Positions 43,805 through 52,302 of a stretch of DNA of 64,000 nucleotides are shown here, piece after piece. Under the pieces are notes generated by a model. That model searched no databases and was not told the origin of the DNA. It saw only the letters and a program-made list of their open reading frames with translations. This stretch comes from Candidatus Gastranaerophilales bacterium (GTDB lineage Bacteria; Cyanobacteriota; Vampirovibrionia; Gastranaerophilales; Gastranaerophilaceae): NCBI GenBank assembly GCA_900769355.1, contig CAAGGG010000031.1:1-64000 (forward strand). The letters run 5' to 3'. Position 1 is the stretch's first letter; every line of letters begins with the position of its first letter. The position numbers and the translations under genes were made by a program.

Positions 43805-44065
43805 AAAAACCGCACCACTGTCTATCGAATTTGAAAAATAAAATTTCAAAATACACTACCTCTTTTTAAAAGAATGATACCCGCAAAGATTGCCTTAGTG
43901 CTGCTGTGTTTCCACCCTGACACGATTCGGCAGATTGCGCCACCATAAATCTAAACGTCAACGATAACATATTTATCAAAGATATTTTCCGAACCCTCAC
44001 AACAGGCTCTGCACCTCGCATAAACTTCGAGTCAAGAGATTGCAATTCCCCGTGGAGTGCGGCAA
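43805..44065 (-). ncRNA. ffs: Signal recognition particle RNA, long (Alu-containing) form
   Basis: On the minus strand, domain IV at ~43924-43894 reads GTCAGG-GTG-GAAA-CAC-AGCAGCA, the Ffh-binding core: TCAGG opposite AGCAGC, capped by a GNRA tetraloop. Upstream are CGTTGACGTTTAG and GGCGCAAT, and a 5' region with TTGCAATC and GGTTCGG. All are also found in the Bacillus-type 270-nt scRNA. The 5' end CCGCAC.CCAC pairs with the 3' end GTGGTGCGG, closing helix 1 before a T run at 43809-43805. The length is ~260 nt. SRP RNA with Ffh delivers membrane proteins cotranslationally. Confidence 0.88.
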
Positions 44066-44070
44066 GAATA

Positions 44071-44099
44071 TTTATACCATAAATTTCTTTTATAAGCAA
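44071..44099 (-). promoter_or_regulatory. Sigma-70 promoter of the SRP RNA gene
   Basis: On the minus strand TTGCTT (44099-44094), a 17-bp spacer and TATAAA (44076-44071) place the RNA start near 44065, just before the CCGCAC that closes helix 1. Confidence 0.7.
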
Positions 44100-44180
44100 A
44101 TTGTTTTTATTTTATAGTCAATTGGTTAATGCAAAAAAATATTCTCTGGCGTTAATAATATAAAGAAAGGAGATATTTAT

Positions 44181-44576
44181 ATGAAACGATTAGATTTTTA
44201 CAAATGTGAAATTTGCGGAAACCTTGTGCAAACTTTTGTTGTTGGAGGTGGAGAACTTATGTGTTGTAATCAGCCGATGACAAAATTAGATGCAAATTCA
44301 AAAGAAGATGCAATGCTTGAAAAACATATTCCGATTTTTCTAAAAACCGAAGATGGTAAAGATGAAGTTAGAGTCGGAGAAATTTTGCACCCAATGATGC
44401 CGGAGCATTATATTATGTTCATAGAAACTATCTCCAAAGATCAAAAAGATGTACAGATTAAATTTTTACAACCCGATGAAGAACCAAAAATGATTTTGCA
44501 CGACAAATCAGAAGGAATGTGTGCACTTGAATTTTGTAATATTCACGGATTGTGGGAGGGTAAAAGTAGTGATTAA
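44181..44576 (+). CDS. dfx: Desulfoferrodoxin (superoxide reductase)
   Basis: This reduces superoxide to peroxide without releasing oxygen, as is typical of anaerobes. It is 131 aa. The N-terminal desulforedoxin iron site is C9-x2-C12 and C28-C29. The catalytic iron site has H49, H70, H76, C119 and H122 (HPMMPEH, CNIHGLW), and E47/K48 precede the first His as in characterised enzymes. AAAGGAG precedes the ATG. It overlaps the ferritin gene by 8 bases, giving an oxygen/iron defence operon. Confidence 0.96.
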   Translation: MKRLDFYKCEICGNLVQTFVVGGGELMCCNQPMTKLDANSKEDAMLEKHIPIFLKTEDGKDEVRVGEILHPMMPEHYIMFIETISKDQKDVQIKFLQPDEEPKMILHDKSEGMCALEFCNIHGLWEGKSSD

Positions 44577-45078
44577 AGAAAAGGTTCAAAATGTTCTTAA
44601 CGCACAAATTAACAAAGAGTTTTATTCGGCTTATTTGTATCTTGCTATGTCTGCTTATTTTGACGAAGTTGGTTTGTTTGGTTTTGCTAACTGGACTAAG
44701 GTTCAGGCGCGAGAAGAAATGGACCACGGAATGATAATTTTCAATTATATAATAGAACGTGATGGAACTGTTGAATTGTCGCATATTGAATCGCCTGAAA
44801 GAGATTTTTCGTCAACTCTGCAAGTTTTTGAAAGAATTCTTGAGCACGAAAAATTTGTGACAGAAAGTATAAATTGCGTTGCCTCTATGAGCGAAGATGA
44901 GTGTGATTTAGCGACAAGACATTTTATTAATTGGTATATTTCTGAACAGGTTGAAGAAGAAGCAAATGCTCGAGATGTTATAGATAAATTAACCATGTTT
45001 GGAGATGACAAAACAGCTCTTTACCTTTTGGATAAAGAACTCGGTGAGAGAAAATATAAGGAGCATTTTTACAACTAA
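44569..45078 (+). CDS. Ferritin
   Basis: This 169-aa four-helix ferritin oxidises and stores iron. Ligand motifs are INKEFYSAYLYLAM (first Glu), REEMDHG (ExxH) and SEQVEEEA (third-helix Glu). A ferroxidase centre and non-heme bacterial FtnA type are likely. I start at GTG 44569, because GGAGGG lies eight bases upstream and VIKEKVQNVLN matches the usual ferritin N terminus. An ATG at 44521 would lie deep inside dfx. Coupling to superoxide reductase suggests removal of iron and peroxide together. Confidence 0.93.
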   Translation: MIKEKVQNVLNAQINKEFYSAYLYLAMSAYFDEVGLFGFANWTKVQAREEMDHGMIIFNYIIERDGTVELSHIESPERDFSSTLQVFERILEHEKFVTESINCVASMSEDECDLATRHFINWYISEQVEEEANARDVIDKLTMFGDDKTALYLLDKELGERKYKEHFYN

Positions 45079-45145
45079 GTGAGAAGTGAAAAGTGAATTG
45101 TGAAAAATGATTTAGACTTTTCACTTTTCACGTTTCACTTTTCAC
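45079..45145. repeat. Inverted heptad element (GTGANNN)x4, short-loop copy
   Basis: The left arm 45079-45106 is four abutting 7-mers that each start GTGA. The right arm 45118-45145 is four 7-mers that each end TCAC. The loop is 11 nt. It begins right after the ferritin stop codon and lies just upstream of the histidine kinase promoter. The arms can form a near-perfect 28-bp hairpin, which may end the dfx-ferritin transcript or be bound by a protein. Confidence 0.85.
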
Positions 45146-45177
45146 CTATTAATAATTATTGCAATTTTGTAACCTAT

Positions 45178-45206
45178 TTGTCCAAATTGCCAAAATAGCT
45201 TATGAT
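45178..45206 (+). promoter_or_regulatory. Promoter predicting a leaderless histidine kinase mRNA
   Basis: TTGTCC at 45178-45183, a 17-bp spacer and TATGAT at 45201-45206 lie six bases before ATG 45213. The start point would fall on or next to the ATG, and there is no Shine-Dalgarno. Confidence 0.6.
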
Positions 45207-45212
45207 ATTAGT

Positions 45213-46814
45213 ATGAAAAATAGTAAAATTATAGCGGTAGATGATGAAAAAATGGTGACTTCGGCTTTTAAAGCACTTTTTAAAGTCGAAGGTTATACCG
45301 ATGTGCATTTATTCAATACCCCAAAAGATGCGATAGAATATTTAAAAGACAATAAACCTGATTTGATAATCTCTGACTTTATCATGCCTGAAATGAATGG
45401 TCTGGAATTCCTTACAGAGGCTAAAAAACTTTATCCGGAAGTTAGCATGATTTTGTTGACAGGATACGCCGATAAAGAAAATGCGATTAGGGCAATTAAT
45501 GAAATCGGTTTGTACAAATATATTGAAAAGCCTTGGGACAATGATGATTTGATGATGAATATCAAAAATGGTATTGAAAGAAGTCATTTGTTGGAAAATT
45601 TGCGCAACAAGATTGCAGAACTTGAAGTTGCGAAAAAACAACTGCAAGATTATTCCCAAAATCTTGAAAAAATCGTAGCGGAGCGTACTTCTGATTTGTC
45701 TGAAGCTAACAAAAAATTATCAGGAATAATCAATTATTGTGCCGACGGTATTATTATTGTTGACAGTGAAGGTAAAATTTTACAAGTAAATCCCGCATGT
45801 GAAAACATGGTTGGACTTTCAGAATCTGCTCTTTGCAAAAAGAAAATCCAAGAAATAGCTTATTCAAACGTAAAAGAATTAAATTCTTCAAAAGATAATA
45901 AATCCGGCGAAATTTTTGGGTTGAGTGATGAAAATTCAGAGATTTTGTTGCGTGACTACTTTGTTGTAAACACTTTGAGCGGAATTCATACGCCTGTTGA
46001 AATTAGTTTTGCAAAAATCTCATCAGATGAGGATAAAGCAGACAAGTTCGTTGGGGTTATTCGTGATGTTAGTGTTCAAAAAGAAACAGAAAAACTTAGA
46101 GATGACTTTATAGCAACGCTTACGCATGATATGAGAACACCTCTTCTTGCGGCTATCCAGACTTTGAAATTCTTCTTGGAAGGTGTAATAGGCGAGCTTG
46201 ATGAAAAACAAAAAGTTTTGTTATCGACAATGCTTCAAAGTAACGAAGATTTGTTGGGGCTTGTTAATGCACTTTTAGAAGTTTATAGATTTGAAAGTGG
46301 CAAGTTGACACTTTGCAAGACAAATTTCTCTGTGAAAGATCTTGTTGAGCAGTGTTTTGCAGAGTTAAAACCGCTTGCAGACAAGAAAAATATTGATTTT
46401 TCAGTTGTATATGAACTTAATGATGGAGAGAATATAGTTGCTGATAGAGCAGAAATCAAGCGAGTTATCACAAATCTTTGTGGAAATGCTTTGAATTACA
46501 CAAATAAAGGTGGAACTGTCAAAGTATTGGCAAAGGCTCAAAGTGGCGATTTTATTTTCTCTGTAACAGATAACGGTAATGGAATTCCTCAGAGTGACAT
46601 TCCGAATTTGTTTAAGAGATTTTCACAGGGCACTGCAAGAAAACGCTCGACAGGTACCGGATTAGGCTTGTATTTGTCAAGGCAAATTGTTGAAGCTCAT
46701 GATGGGAAAATATGGGTTGACAGTAAAGTAGACAAAGGCAGCGAATTTTCATTCCTGCTTACAGATGTTGTAACAAACGAAAAAGATAAAGAAAGACAGG
46801 TTTCAAATGGCTAA
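45213..46814 (+). CDS. Hybrid sensor histidine kinase (REC-coil-PAS-HisKA-HATPase)
   Basis: This 533-aa cytoplasmic kinase has no transmembrane segment. An N-terminal receiver has D55 (ISDFIMPE), preceded by the acidic pair D10-D11, and a conserved Lys in EKPW. A coiled coil (~125-165) and a PAS domain (~165-285) follow. HisKA has H305 in ATLTHDMRTP, and the ATPase domain has NLCGNALNYT, DNGNGIP and GTGLGLYLS. The receiver at the front means it is itself a phosphorylation target, as in many cyanobacterial-type kinases. It overlaps the next gene by 8 bases, so the NarL-type regulator is the likely partner. Confidence 0.92.
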   Translation: MKNSKIIAVDDEKMVTSAFKALFKVEGYTDVHLFNTPKDAIEYLKDNKPDLIISDFIMPEMNGLEFLTEAKKLYPEVSMILLTGYADKENAIRAINEIGLYKYIEKPWDNDDLMMNIKNGIERSHLLENLRNKIAELEVAKKQLQDYSQNLEKIVAERTSDLSEANKKLSGIINYCADGIIIVDSEGKILQVNPACENMVGLSESALCKKKIQEIAYSNVKELNSSKDNKSGEIFGLSDENSEILLRDYFVVNTLSGIHTPVEISFAKISSDEDKADKFVGVIRDVSVQKETEKLRDDFIATLTHDMRTPLLAAIQTLKFFLEGVIGELDEKQKVLLSTMLQSNEDLLGLVNALLEVYRFESGKLTLCKTNFSVKDLVEQCFAELKPLADKKNIDFSVVYELNDGENIVADRAEIKRVITNLCGNALNYTNKGGTVKVLAKAQSGDFIFSVTDNGNGIPQSDIPNLFKRFSQGTARKRSTGTGLGLYLSRQIVEAHDGKIWVDSKVDKGSEFSFLLTDVVTNEKDKERQVSNG

Positions 46815-47481
46815 AAACGTCAGAGTTCTAATCGTAGAAGATCATGATATGGCGAGAATGGGTTTATCAGTTGTTTTGGGAAACAACGAAAAGATTGAAG
46901 TTGCCGGCATGGCGGCTGATGGTCAAGAAGGTGTTGATAAAGCCTTAGAACTAATTCCTGACGTTGTAATTATGGACATTGGGTTACCAACTATTGATGG
47001 AATTGAGGCGACAAAGAGAATTAAATCTCAAAATTCTAAAATCAGAGTTTTGATGTACACTTCTCGAGAAGATGAAGATGATATTTTTGATTCCTTCCAA
47101 GCCGGTGCTGACGGGTATATTACAAAAGGCGCAACTTCTGATCAAACAGTTTCTGCTGTTCTTGCGGTTGCAGAAGGTGCAAGTTGGCTTGATCCAGCTA
47201 TTGCAAAAGTTGTTTTGACAAATATTAGAAGAAGTAGTGCATCATCAGAAAAACGTGGTGAAATTAATTATAAACTAGGTAAAAATTTGTATGGTTTAAC
47301 TGAACGTGAAATGGAAGTTTTGGCGTTGATTGTTGACGGTTTGACAAACCCTCAGATTGCAGAAAAACTTGTTATAACGATTTCGACAACAAAAACACAT
47401 GTTCATAGTATTTTGCAAAAATTGTATGTAAACACTCGCTCTAAGGCTATTTCTATGGCGATGAAAGAAGGTTTGGTCTAA
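46807..47481 (+). CDS. NarL/LuxR-type DNA-binding response regulator
   Basis: This 224-aa regulator has a receiver with acidic E11-D12 and phospho-acceptor D57 (VIMDIGLP), followed by TSRE and K in YITKGA. The C-terminal LuxR helix-turn-helix is LTEREMEVLALIVDGLTNPQIAEKL (~160-185). It is expressed with the kinase just upstream and ends in TAATG, coupled to the next gene. The target operon is unknown; the coupled third gene may be part of the same pathway. Confidence 0.94.
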   Translation: MAKNVRVLIVEDHDMARMGLSVVLGNNEKIEVAGMAADGQEGVDKALELIPDVVIMDIGLPTIDGIEATKRIKSQNSKIRVLMYTSREDEDDIFDSFQAGADGYITKGATSDQTVSAVLAVAEGASWLDPAIAKVVLTNIRRSSASSEKRGEINYKLGKNLYGLTEREMEVLALIVDGLTNPQIAEKLVITISTTKTHVHSILQKLYVNTRSKAISMAMKEGLV

Positions 47482-48836
47482 TGCTTTACGCATTACTCGG
47501 GGTGGCTGCTGCATTTTGTGCTTTTATTCAGTGGGGAGATGAAATCCCTGTTCCTTTTGTTGACAAAACTCAGAGTAAACAAGAGGCAAAATATATTCAT
47601 GAAGTAAACAAACGCACAGAAAAAGCAAAATATGAACGAGCTGTTGCGGAACGTAAACCAACAGGGTATATGACGGTTGAAGAGTATGAAGAGCTTTCGA
47701 CTCCAAAAGATAGAATGACAATGGACGTTCCAATTCCGAAAATTCCGACGCCTGCTGATATGCTATATGTTCCGCAACCGGCATATAAAATTACAAGATA
47801 TAACAATCCCCCAGGAAGCCCTGAGTTGAATATTACTGATACTTTGTACAAACGTCGTCAACTTAATGCACAAGGTATTGTTTCACCTGATTTTAAAAGA
47901 TTGGTTTACCCGTCGATTTATTATTATCCGAACAGTGGCTCGACGGCATGTGATTTATTTATAATCAATCTGGAAGAAGCAAAAACGAATGTCGATAGAA
48001 TTTTGACGGCAAATACTGTTCATCGACTTTCTGAGCCGATTTTGTCTACCGAAAAGACAAATGACAATTATTTTACTTTCAGAACCCTTACACCTATTGA
48101 CTTTTCTCCCGATGGGACAAAACTTTTAATAAAAGAAAAAATAGGAAATACTCGAGATGGAATTTGGAAAACGACTCCGATTGTGTATGATTTTTCTGTG
48201 AAAAATTCATACAGTTTGGTCGAAGTTCGTGATGCGATAATTTATTATTGGAAAGAAAATAAAGGCTTGGATTTGGAAGATAAGCGTTGGGACGTTACAC
48301 CGCTTGGCTTTGCAGCTAATAATCCTGATTGGGTAATTGTCACAGCGGAAGCTTATACAGGGAGTTTGCCGATAAATCTTGGGACTTGGATAGTAAATAC
48401 TCATGGAGAACGTTCTCGACTTGTTTCTATGCAGCCGTCGTCTGTGAATGTTAGCATGAACGGTTTTAAACTTGTTAAAGATGGTGTTGTGCCACCTGCT
48501 ATTACGGAAAAAGAAGAAGAGCAGCTTAAACGAATAGAAAAAGCCAATGTAAAACAACAAAAAGCACAGGATAAAGCGGAAGTTAAGGCTATGAAAAACT
48601 CTTATAAGGCTAAAATCAAAGAACTTAATGCTGAATATAAAGAGTCACAAAAAGATTATGAACTTCGTCAAAAAATCCAAAGTTCAACTTCTGAGAATGA
48701 AGCTATTGAAAAATACAGAGAATTAAAAGCAGTGCAAGAAGCTAAAAAACAAGCCGAATTAGAACGTCAAAAAGCAAAAGAATTGAAAGAACTTGAAAGG
48801 CAAAAAGCCAAAGAAGCAAAATCTAAGAAAAAATAG
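47481..48836 (+). CDS. Membrane-anchored coiled-coil protein coupled to the two-component system
   Basis: This 451-aa protein is unrecognised. Residues 2-16 form a hydrophobic anchor (LYALLGVAAAFCAFI). The middle ~110-330 looks beta-rich, with VSPDFKRLVYPSIYYYP, FSPDGTKLLI and NNPDWVIVTA, segments reminiscent of WD40/TolB-like propeller blades. The last ~110 residues are a Lys/Glu/Ala coiled coil with ELERQKAKE repeats. Its ATG overlaps the regulator stop (TAATG). An extracytoplasmic sensor or scaffold for the kinase pair is possible but unproven. Confidence 0.8.
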   Translation: MLYALLGVAAAFCAFIQWGDEIPVPFVDKTQSKQEAKYIHEVNKRTEKAKYERAVAERKPTGYMTVEEYEELSTPKDRMTMDVPIPKIPTPADMLYVPQPAYKITRYNNPPGSPELNITDTLYKRRQLNAQGIVSPDFKRLVYPSIYYYPNSGSTACDLFIINLEEAKTNVDRILTANTVHRLSEPILSTEKTNDNYFTFRTLTPIDFSPDGTKLLIKEKIGNTRDGIWKTTPIVYDFSVKNSYSLVEVRDAIIYYWKENKGLDLEDKRWDVTPLGFAANNPDWVIVTAEAYTGSLPINLGTWIVNTHGERSRLVSMQPSSVNVSMNGFKLVKDGVVPPAITEKEEEQLKRIEKANVKQQKAQDKAEVKAMKNSYKAKIKELNAEYKESQKDYELRQKIQSSTSENEAIEKYRELKAVQEAKKQAELERQKAKELKELERQKAKEAKSKKK

Positions 48837-48916
48837 AAACAAAGAATTTAGGCACAACAAGATTGGCTTTTCAAATCACGGCTTAAGCTTTTCCCGAACT
48901 ACTTATTATAAAGCGA

Positions 48917-50563
48917 TTACTTCAACAATTCTTTCATTTCAGGTTTGTTCATTGATGTAAATTGAGTCTGTGTATTTGGTTGAGTTTCAGATTGTTTTGC
49001 TTTTTCAGCAGCTAATTTCGCTTTTCGTTTAGCTTCTGATTTGTTTGTCATATAAATGTTTAATTTAGGAATACCGAAACCTAAAATTATACCTGAATAC
49101 AAGTAGCCTGCAATCTGAGCAATACTTAATGCTCTCAATTTGCCTTTTGTTTCTTTTCTTACAGCTTCTGTAACTTTGGTGTCATCAAGTTTTTTCAACA
49201 AGTTTTTGAATGATAAAGCTTTTCCATTCTCAACAGAATCAATTCCGCAAGCTTTCAATCCTCTGTGTAAAACTTCATCACGAGTTACCATTGGAGCTTT
49301 AAAAATTTTGTTAAAGAAGCCTTTACCATGTTCTTTTTCACTATAATTTAAAAGGTTTTGATCCATTGAATTTGCAACCATTTTTGCAACAAAGTTACCC
49401 AAAATCAGCCAGTTGAAAAAGCCCAAAGTATCTTTTACTGCAGCTTCTCTGAGTTCATCTTTGTCTCTTGCTGCCATAAATCTTGACATAATTGTCATGC
49501 CGTAAATAAATTTGTATTGATCCAATGTTGGGTTAAGCCCTTTATATTGGAGCTTTTTCATAATTCCATTTACGCCGCCTTTAAAACCTATTGTCGCAAG
49601 TGCAAGTGCCATAAAGCCGGCAGCAGCAGTTGCCTTCATAGCTTTAAATCCGTTTGATTTATCTTTTTCTCTGCCTTCAACTCCAACAAAACCGTCACTT
49701 CCGGTCTTTTTCTTAGTTAAGTAAATATTTAAAGGCTGAATAGACATACCAATTGCTGATGCAATTCCTAAACCTATCAATGCTCTGTTTCTGTTCATTT
49801 TTTGCATTGATTTTAAGAACTCATCAACATTAATTTCTTTTGCACTAAACGCTCTTGTTACATTATAAACTCCGTCTAACATGTTAGAAAGTGTTGTTGG
49901 CTGGCTTTCTTTAGTTAAGCGGAAACCGTTTTCAGAACCAGTAACGTGTGTAATAACAGATTGAGCGTATTCTTTTAAATCTTTTGTAATTGTAATTGGC
50001 GCATTTTCTTTGTTTTTCAAAGTTTCTGTAAACTTGCTTACAATGTCATCAATATTTTCTTGCGGAATATTTTTCCACTCATCTCCAACACGAGTTTGGG
50101 CGTTTTTGAATACGGTTTGAAGATAATCATGAAGAGTATCTTTACTTCCAGATTTAATTTGTGCAGTCCAAGTATCTCCAAGTGTTTTTAAAGTATCGTC
50201 ATCGACAAACATTTTTTGAGCTTTAACTCCGAATTTTGAGTTAAGTGCTCCGGCAAGCATTATACCACCGATAGTCCCATACAATCCGACTAATGAGTGG
50301 TTGATTGTTCCTGAACCTTCTCTTCTTGCAGTTTCCATACCAGCATCAGGTCCACGATTCACCATATCAACAGAAGTTCTTGGAATAACCATTGAACATA
50401 AGTCAACTGCGTTAGCACCCCAAGCCTGATTTGTGTCTAAGAAACGCAATCCTGTTGTAAATGCAGCATAAGCGTTTCCAAAATTTGGTTGAGCCTGATT
50501 TGGTTGATTTTTTTCTTTATAATTATTATTTTGTAGTTGGGGTAATATTTGTTGAATTTTCAT
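48917..50563 (-). CDS. Lineage-specific membrane protein (tandem paralogue B)
   Basis: This 548-aa protein is of unknown function. The N terminus is Asn/Gln-rich with NFGN at 27-30. DLCSMVIPRTSVDM and ARREGSGTINHSLVGL follow. There are several hydrophobic segments (~90-108, ~265-285, ~310-330, ~385-405, ~500-520) and a Lys/Ala C-terminal tail. The following motifs are shared with the upstream 574-aa paralogue: VPRT/IPRT, R.ESSG/R.EGSG, SMQP.N, and RDELREAxVxDxxxF. It lies 14 bp after that gene. It may be a membrane or envelope protein. Confidence 0.75.
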   Translation of the reverse strand: MKIQQILPQLQNNNYKEKNQPNQAQPNFGNAYAAFTTGLRFLDTNQAWGANAVDLCSMVIPRTSVDMVNRGPDAGMETARREGSGTINHSLVGLYGTIGGIMLAGALNSKFGVKAQKMFVDDDTLKTLGDTWTAQIKSGSKDTLHDYLQTVFKNAQTRVGDEWKNIPQENIDDIVSKFTETLKNKENAPITITKDLKEYAQSVITHVTGSENGFRLTKESQPTTLSNMLDGVYNVTRAFSAKEINVDEFLKSMQKMNRNRALIGLGIASAIGMSIQPLNIYLTKKKTGSDGFVGVEGREKDKSNGFKAMKATAAAGFMALALATIGFKGGVNGIMKKLQYKGLNPTLDQYKFIYGMTIMSRFMAARDKDELREAAVKDTLGFFNWLILGNFVAKMVANSMDQNLLNYSEKEHGKGFFNKIFKAPMVTRDEVLHRGLKACGIDSVENGKALSFKNLLKKLDDTKVTEAVRKETKGKLRALSIAQIAGYLYSGIILGFGIPKLNIYMTNKSEAKRKAKLAAEKAKQSETQPNTQTQFTSMNKPEMKELLK

Positions 50564-50577
50564 TATATTTTATCTCC

Positions 50578-52302
50578 TTACGAATTCATAAATGCTTTAA
50601 ACGTCTTATTGTCCTGTAAACGATTTCTTGAGAAATCGTATTTGGTGCCGGGATTTTGGGTGGCACTACTTACTTCTTTTTCGGAAGTTGCCGAGGAGGA
50701 CGTTTGGGAGGAAGTTGTGGAACCGGCTCCTTTTTCTGCATTTAATTTCGCAAGTTCTTCTGCGCGTTTTTTATTTGTTTTCGACCTAGTATATAGTGGT
50801 ATAAATAAACCTAGTGACAATAATGAGAATACGATATTGCCTACTTGGCACAAGGTTCGTAATCTCTTATCTTTGATTGTACCAAGCTCATCTGAAGATT
50901 TCAAGCTTGTGTGTTTTGCCCAATTCCAGAATTTTTGTAGTGGATTTGCGTTTGGATCGGTTTCTTTTAGTCTGTTTATCAAATGAGTTCCAGGATTTTT
51001 CTTTTCCAAGAATGTAGCAATACCTTTTGCAACATAGTCTCCTAAGAAGTAGAAACTTGAGAATGTCGCAATATCACGAACAGTTGCTTCTCTAAGTTCG
51101 TTCCTGTCTTCTGATGCACCCATACGGCTTGCAAATGTTGCTGTAGATATAATTCTTGCCTGATCCATTGTAGGGAAAATTCCTTTAAATTGGAATATAT
51201 TCTTCATAACAGGTCTGTCCATGAACATTGAAAGTCCGCAAACACCAATCATAGACCCGATTGAGATGAATTTTTGAGCAAGTAGTTCGGCTTTTTCTTT
51301 TGGCGTCATTTCTTTGTGTTCGTTGTCTTTGCCGAAGTCTTTGTAAATTGGTGCACCTTTTTGTCCAGATGTTTTATGGGTAATCCATCTGTTTATAGGT
51401 TGCATAGAAATTGCAAGCGGAATAATAACGCCAAGTCCACCAATACTTTTCCAATTAACAAGTTTAACTGCTTTTTTGCAGTATTCGGTAAGTGTTTTGC
51501 TATCGGTAATTCCTTCTTTGATTGTGCCGCGAAGCATTTTTACTGTATCAGCACAAACAGATTCCAAATTATTAGAGAAGAATGATTTGTCCGCTTTAAA
51601 TCGAATGTTTTCTGCAATATGAGTTTCATCAACAATTGCTCTGTACGCTGCTTTAACCTTTTTAGATTCGTAATCGTTGCTTAAAACAGCATCAGTTAAT
51701 TCGTTTACAGCATTATGCAATTTTTTGTTGCCGATTTTTCCGATAAGGTTTCCATCTTTATCATGAGCGATATTGAAAATATCTGCAAAATCCTTTGTTT
51801 CATGTCCGTCAACTCCAACTAAGCTGCCGAGTTCATCTCTAAATGTGTTGTAAATTCGTTCTCTTTGGCTTAAACCTGTGTTTCCTATATGTTTACCATA
51901 GAAATCATTAATTTTATGAATACCATCTTCATTAGCCCAAGTGTTTGCGAGATTAGATTTGTTAAAGAGTCCCATAATAGGTCGCTGCATAAGCTTAGCC
52001 AAACCTGCAACAATAAATCCTGGAATTAAACAGTTTACAACTAATCCGGAAGATTCTCTTCTAAAAGCTTCAAAACCTGCGTAACCATTAGATTCTTTGG
52101 TCTCAATAACTGTTCTTGGTACAATGGCAGTAGACATATCCAAAAAAGTAACATTTACCATTGGTTGTCTTTCACATTGTTGAACAAGCCAAATAGCACC
52201 ATCAGCCAATCCTGTAAATGATTGCTGTTGTCCTTTTTGTTTATGATTATCCCTCTTTGGGGCATTATTATTTACACTAGCTAAATTGATTTTTTCTATC
52301 AT
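50578..52302 (-). CDS. Lineage-specific membrane protein (tandem paralogue A)
   Basis: This 574-aa paralogue of the downstream gene has an N/Q/K-rich N terminus with SFTG at 28-31. MSTAIVPRTVIETK, FRRESSGLVVNCL, LAISMQPINRW and EDRNELREATVRDIATFSSFYFLGDYVAK follow, with five or so hydrophobic segments and a Ser/Thr-rich tail. I start at ATG 52302. No ribosome site is visible. An extended -10 lies 30 bp upstream, so the mRNA leader is short. Several gut bacterial genomes of the suspected lineage carry families like this, to my recollection. Confidence 0.75.
   Translation of the reverse strand: MIEKINLASVNNNAPKRDNHKQKGQQQSFTGLADGAIWLVQQCERQPMVNVTFLDMSTAIVPRTVIETKESNGYAGFEAFRRESSGLVVNCLIPGFIVAGLAKLMQRPIMGLFNKSNLANTWANEDGIHKINDFYGKHIGNTGLSQRERIYNTFRDELGSLVGVDGHETKDFADIFNIAHDKDGNLIGKIGNKKLHNAVNELTDAVLSNDYESKKVKAAYRAIVDETHIAENIRFKADKSFFSNNLESVCADTVKMLRGTIKEGITDSKTLTEYCKKAVKLVNWKSIGGLGVIIPLAISMQPINRWITHKTSGQKGAPIYKDFGKDNEHKEMTPKEKAELLAQKFISIGSMIGVCGLSMFMDRPVMKNIFQFKGIFPTMDQARIISTATFASRMGASEDRNELREATVRDIATFSSFYFLGDYVAKGIATFLEKKNPGTHLINRLKETDPNANPLQKFWNWAKHTSLKSSDELGTIKDKRLRTLCQVGNIVFSLLSLGLFIPLYTRSKTNKKRAEELAKLNAEKGAGSTTSSQTSSSATSEKEVSSATQNPGTKYDFSRNRLQDNKTFKAFMNS

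Noticed and set aside
43866..44099. 77-codon minus-strand open frame across the SRP RNA
   Set aside because: It is read from within the SRP RNA gene, has no ribosome site, and the RNA structure explains the sequence.
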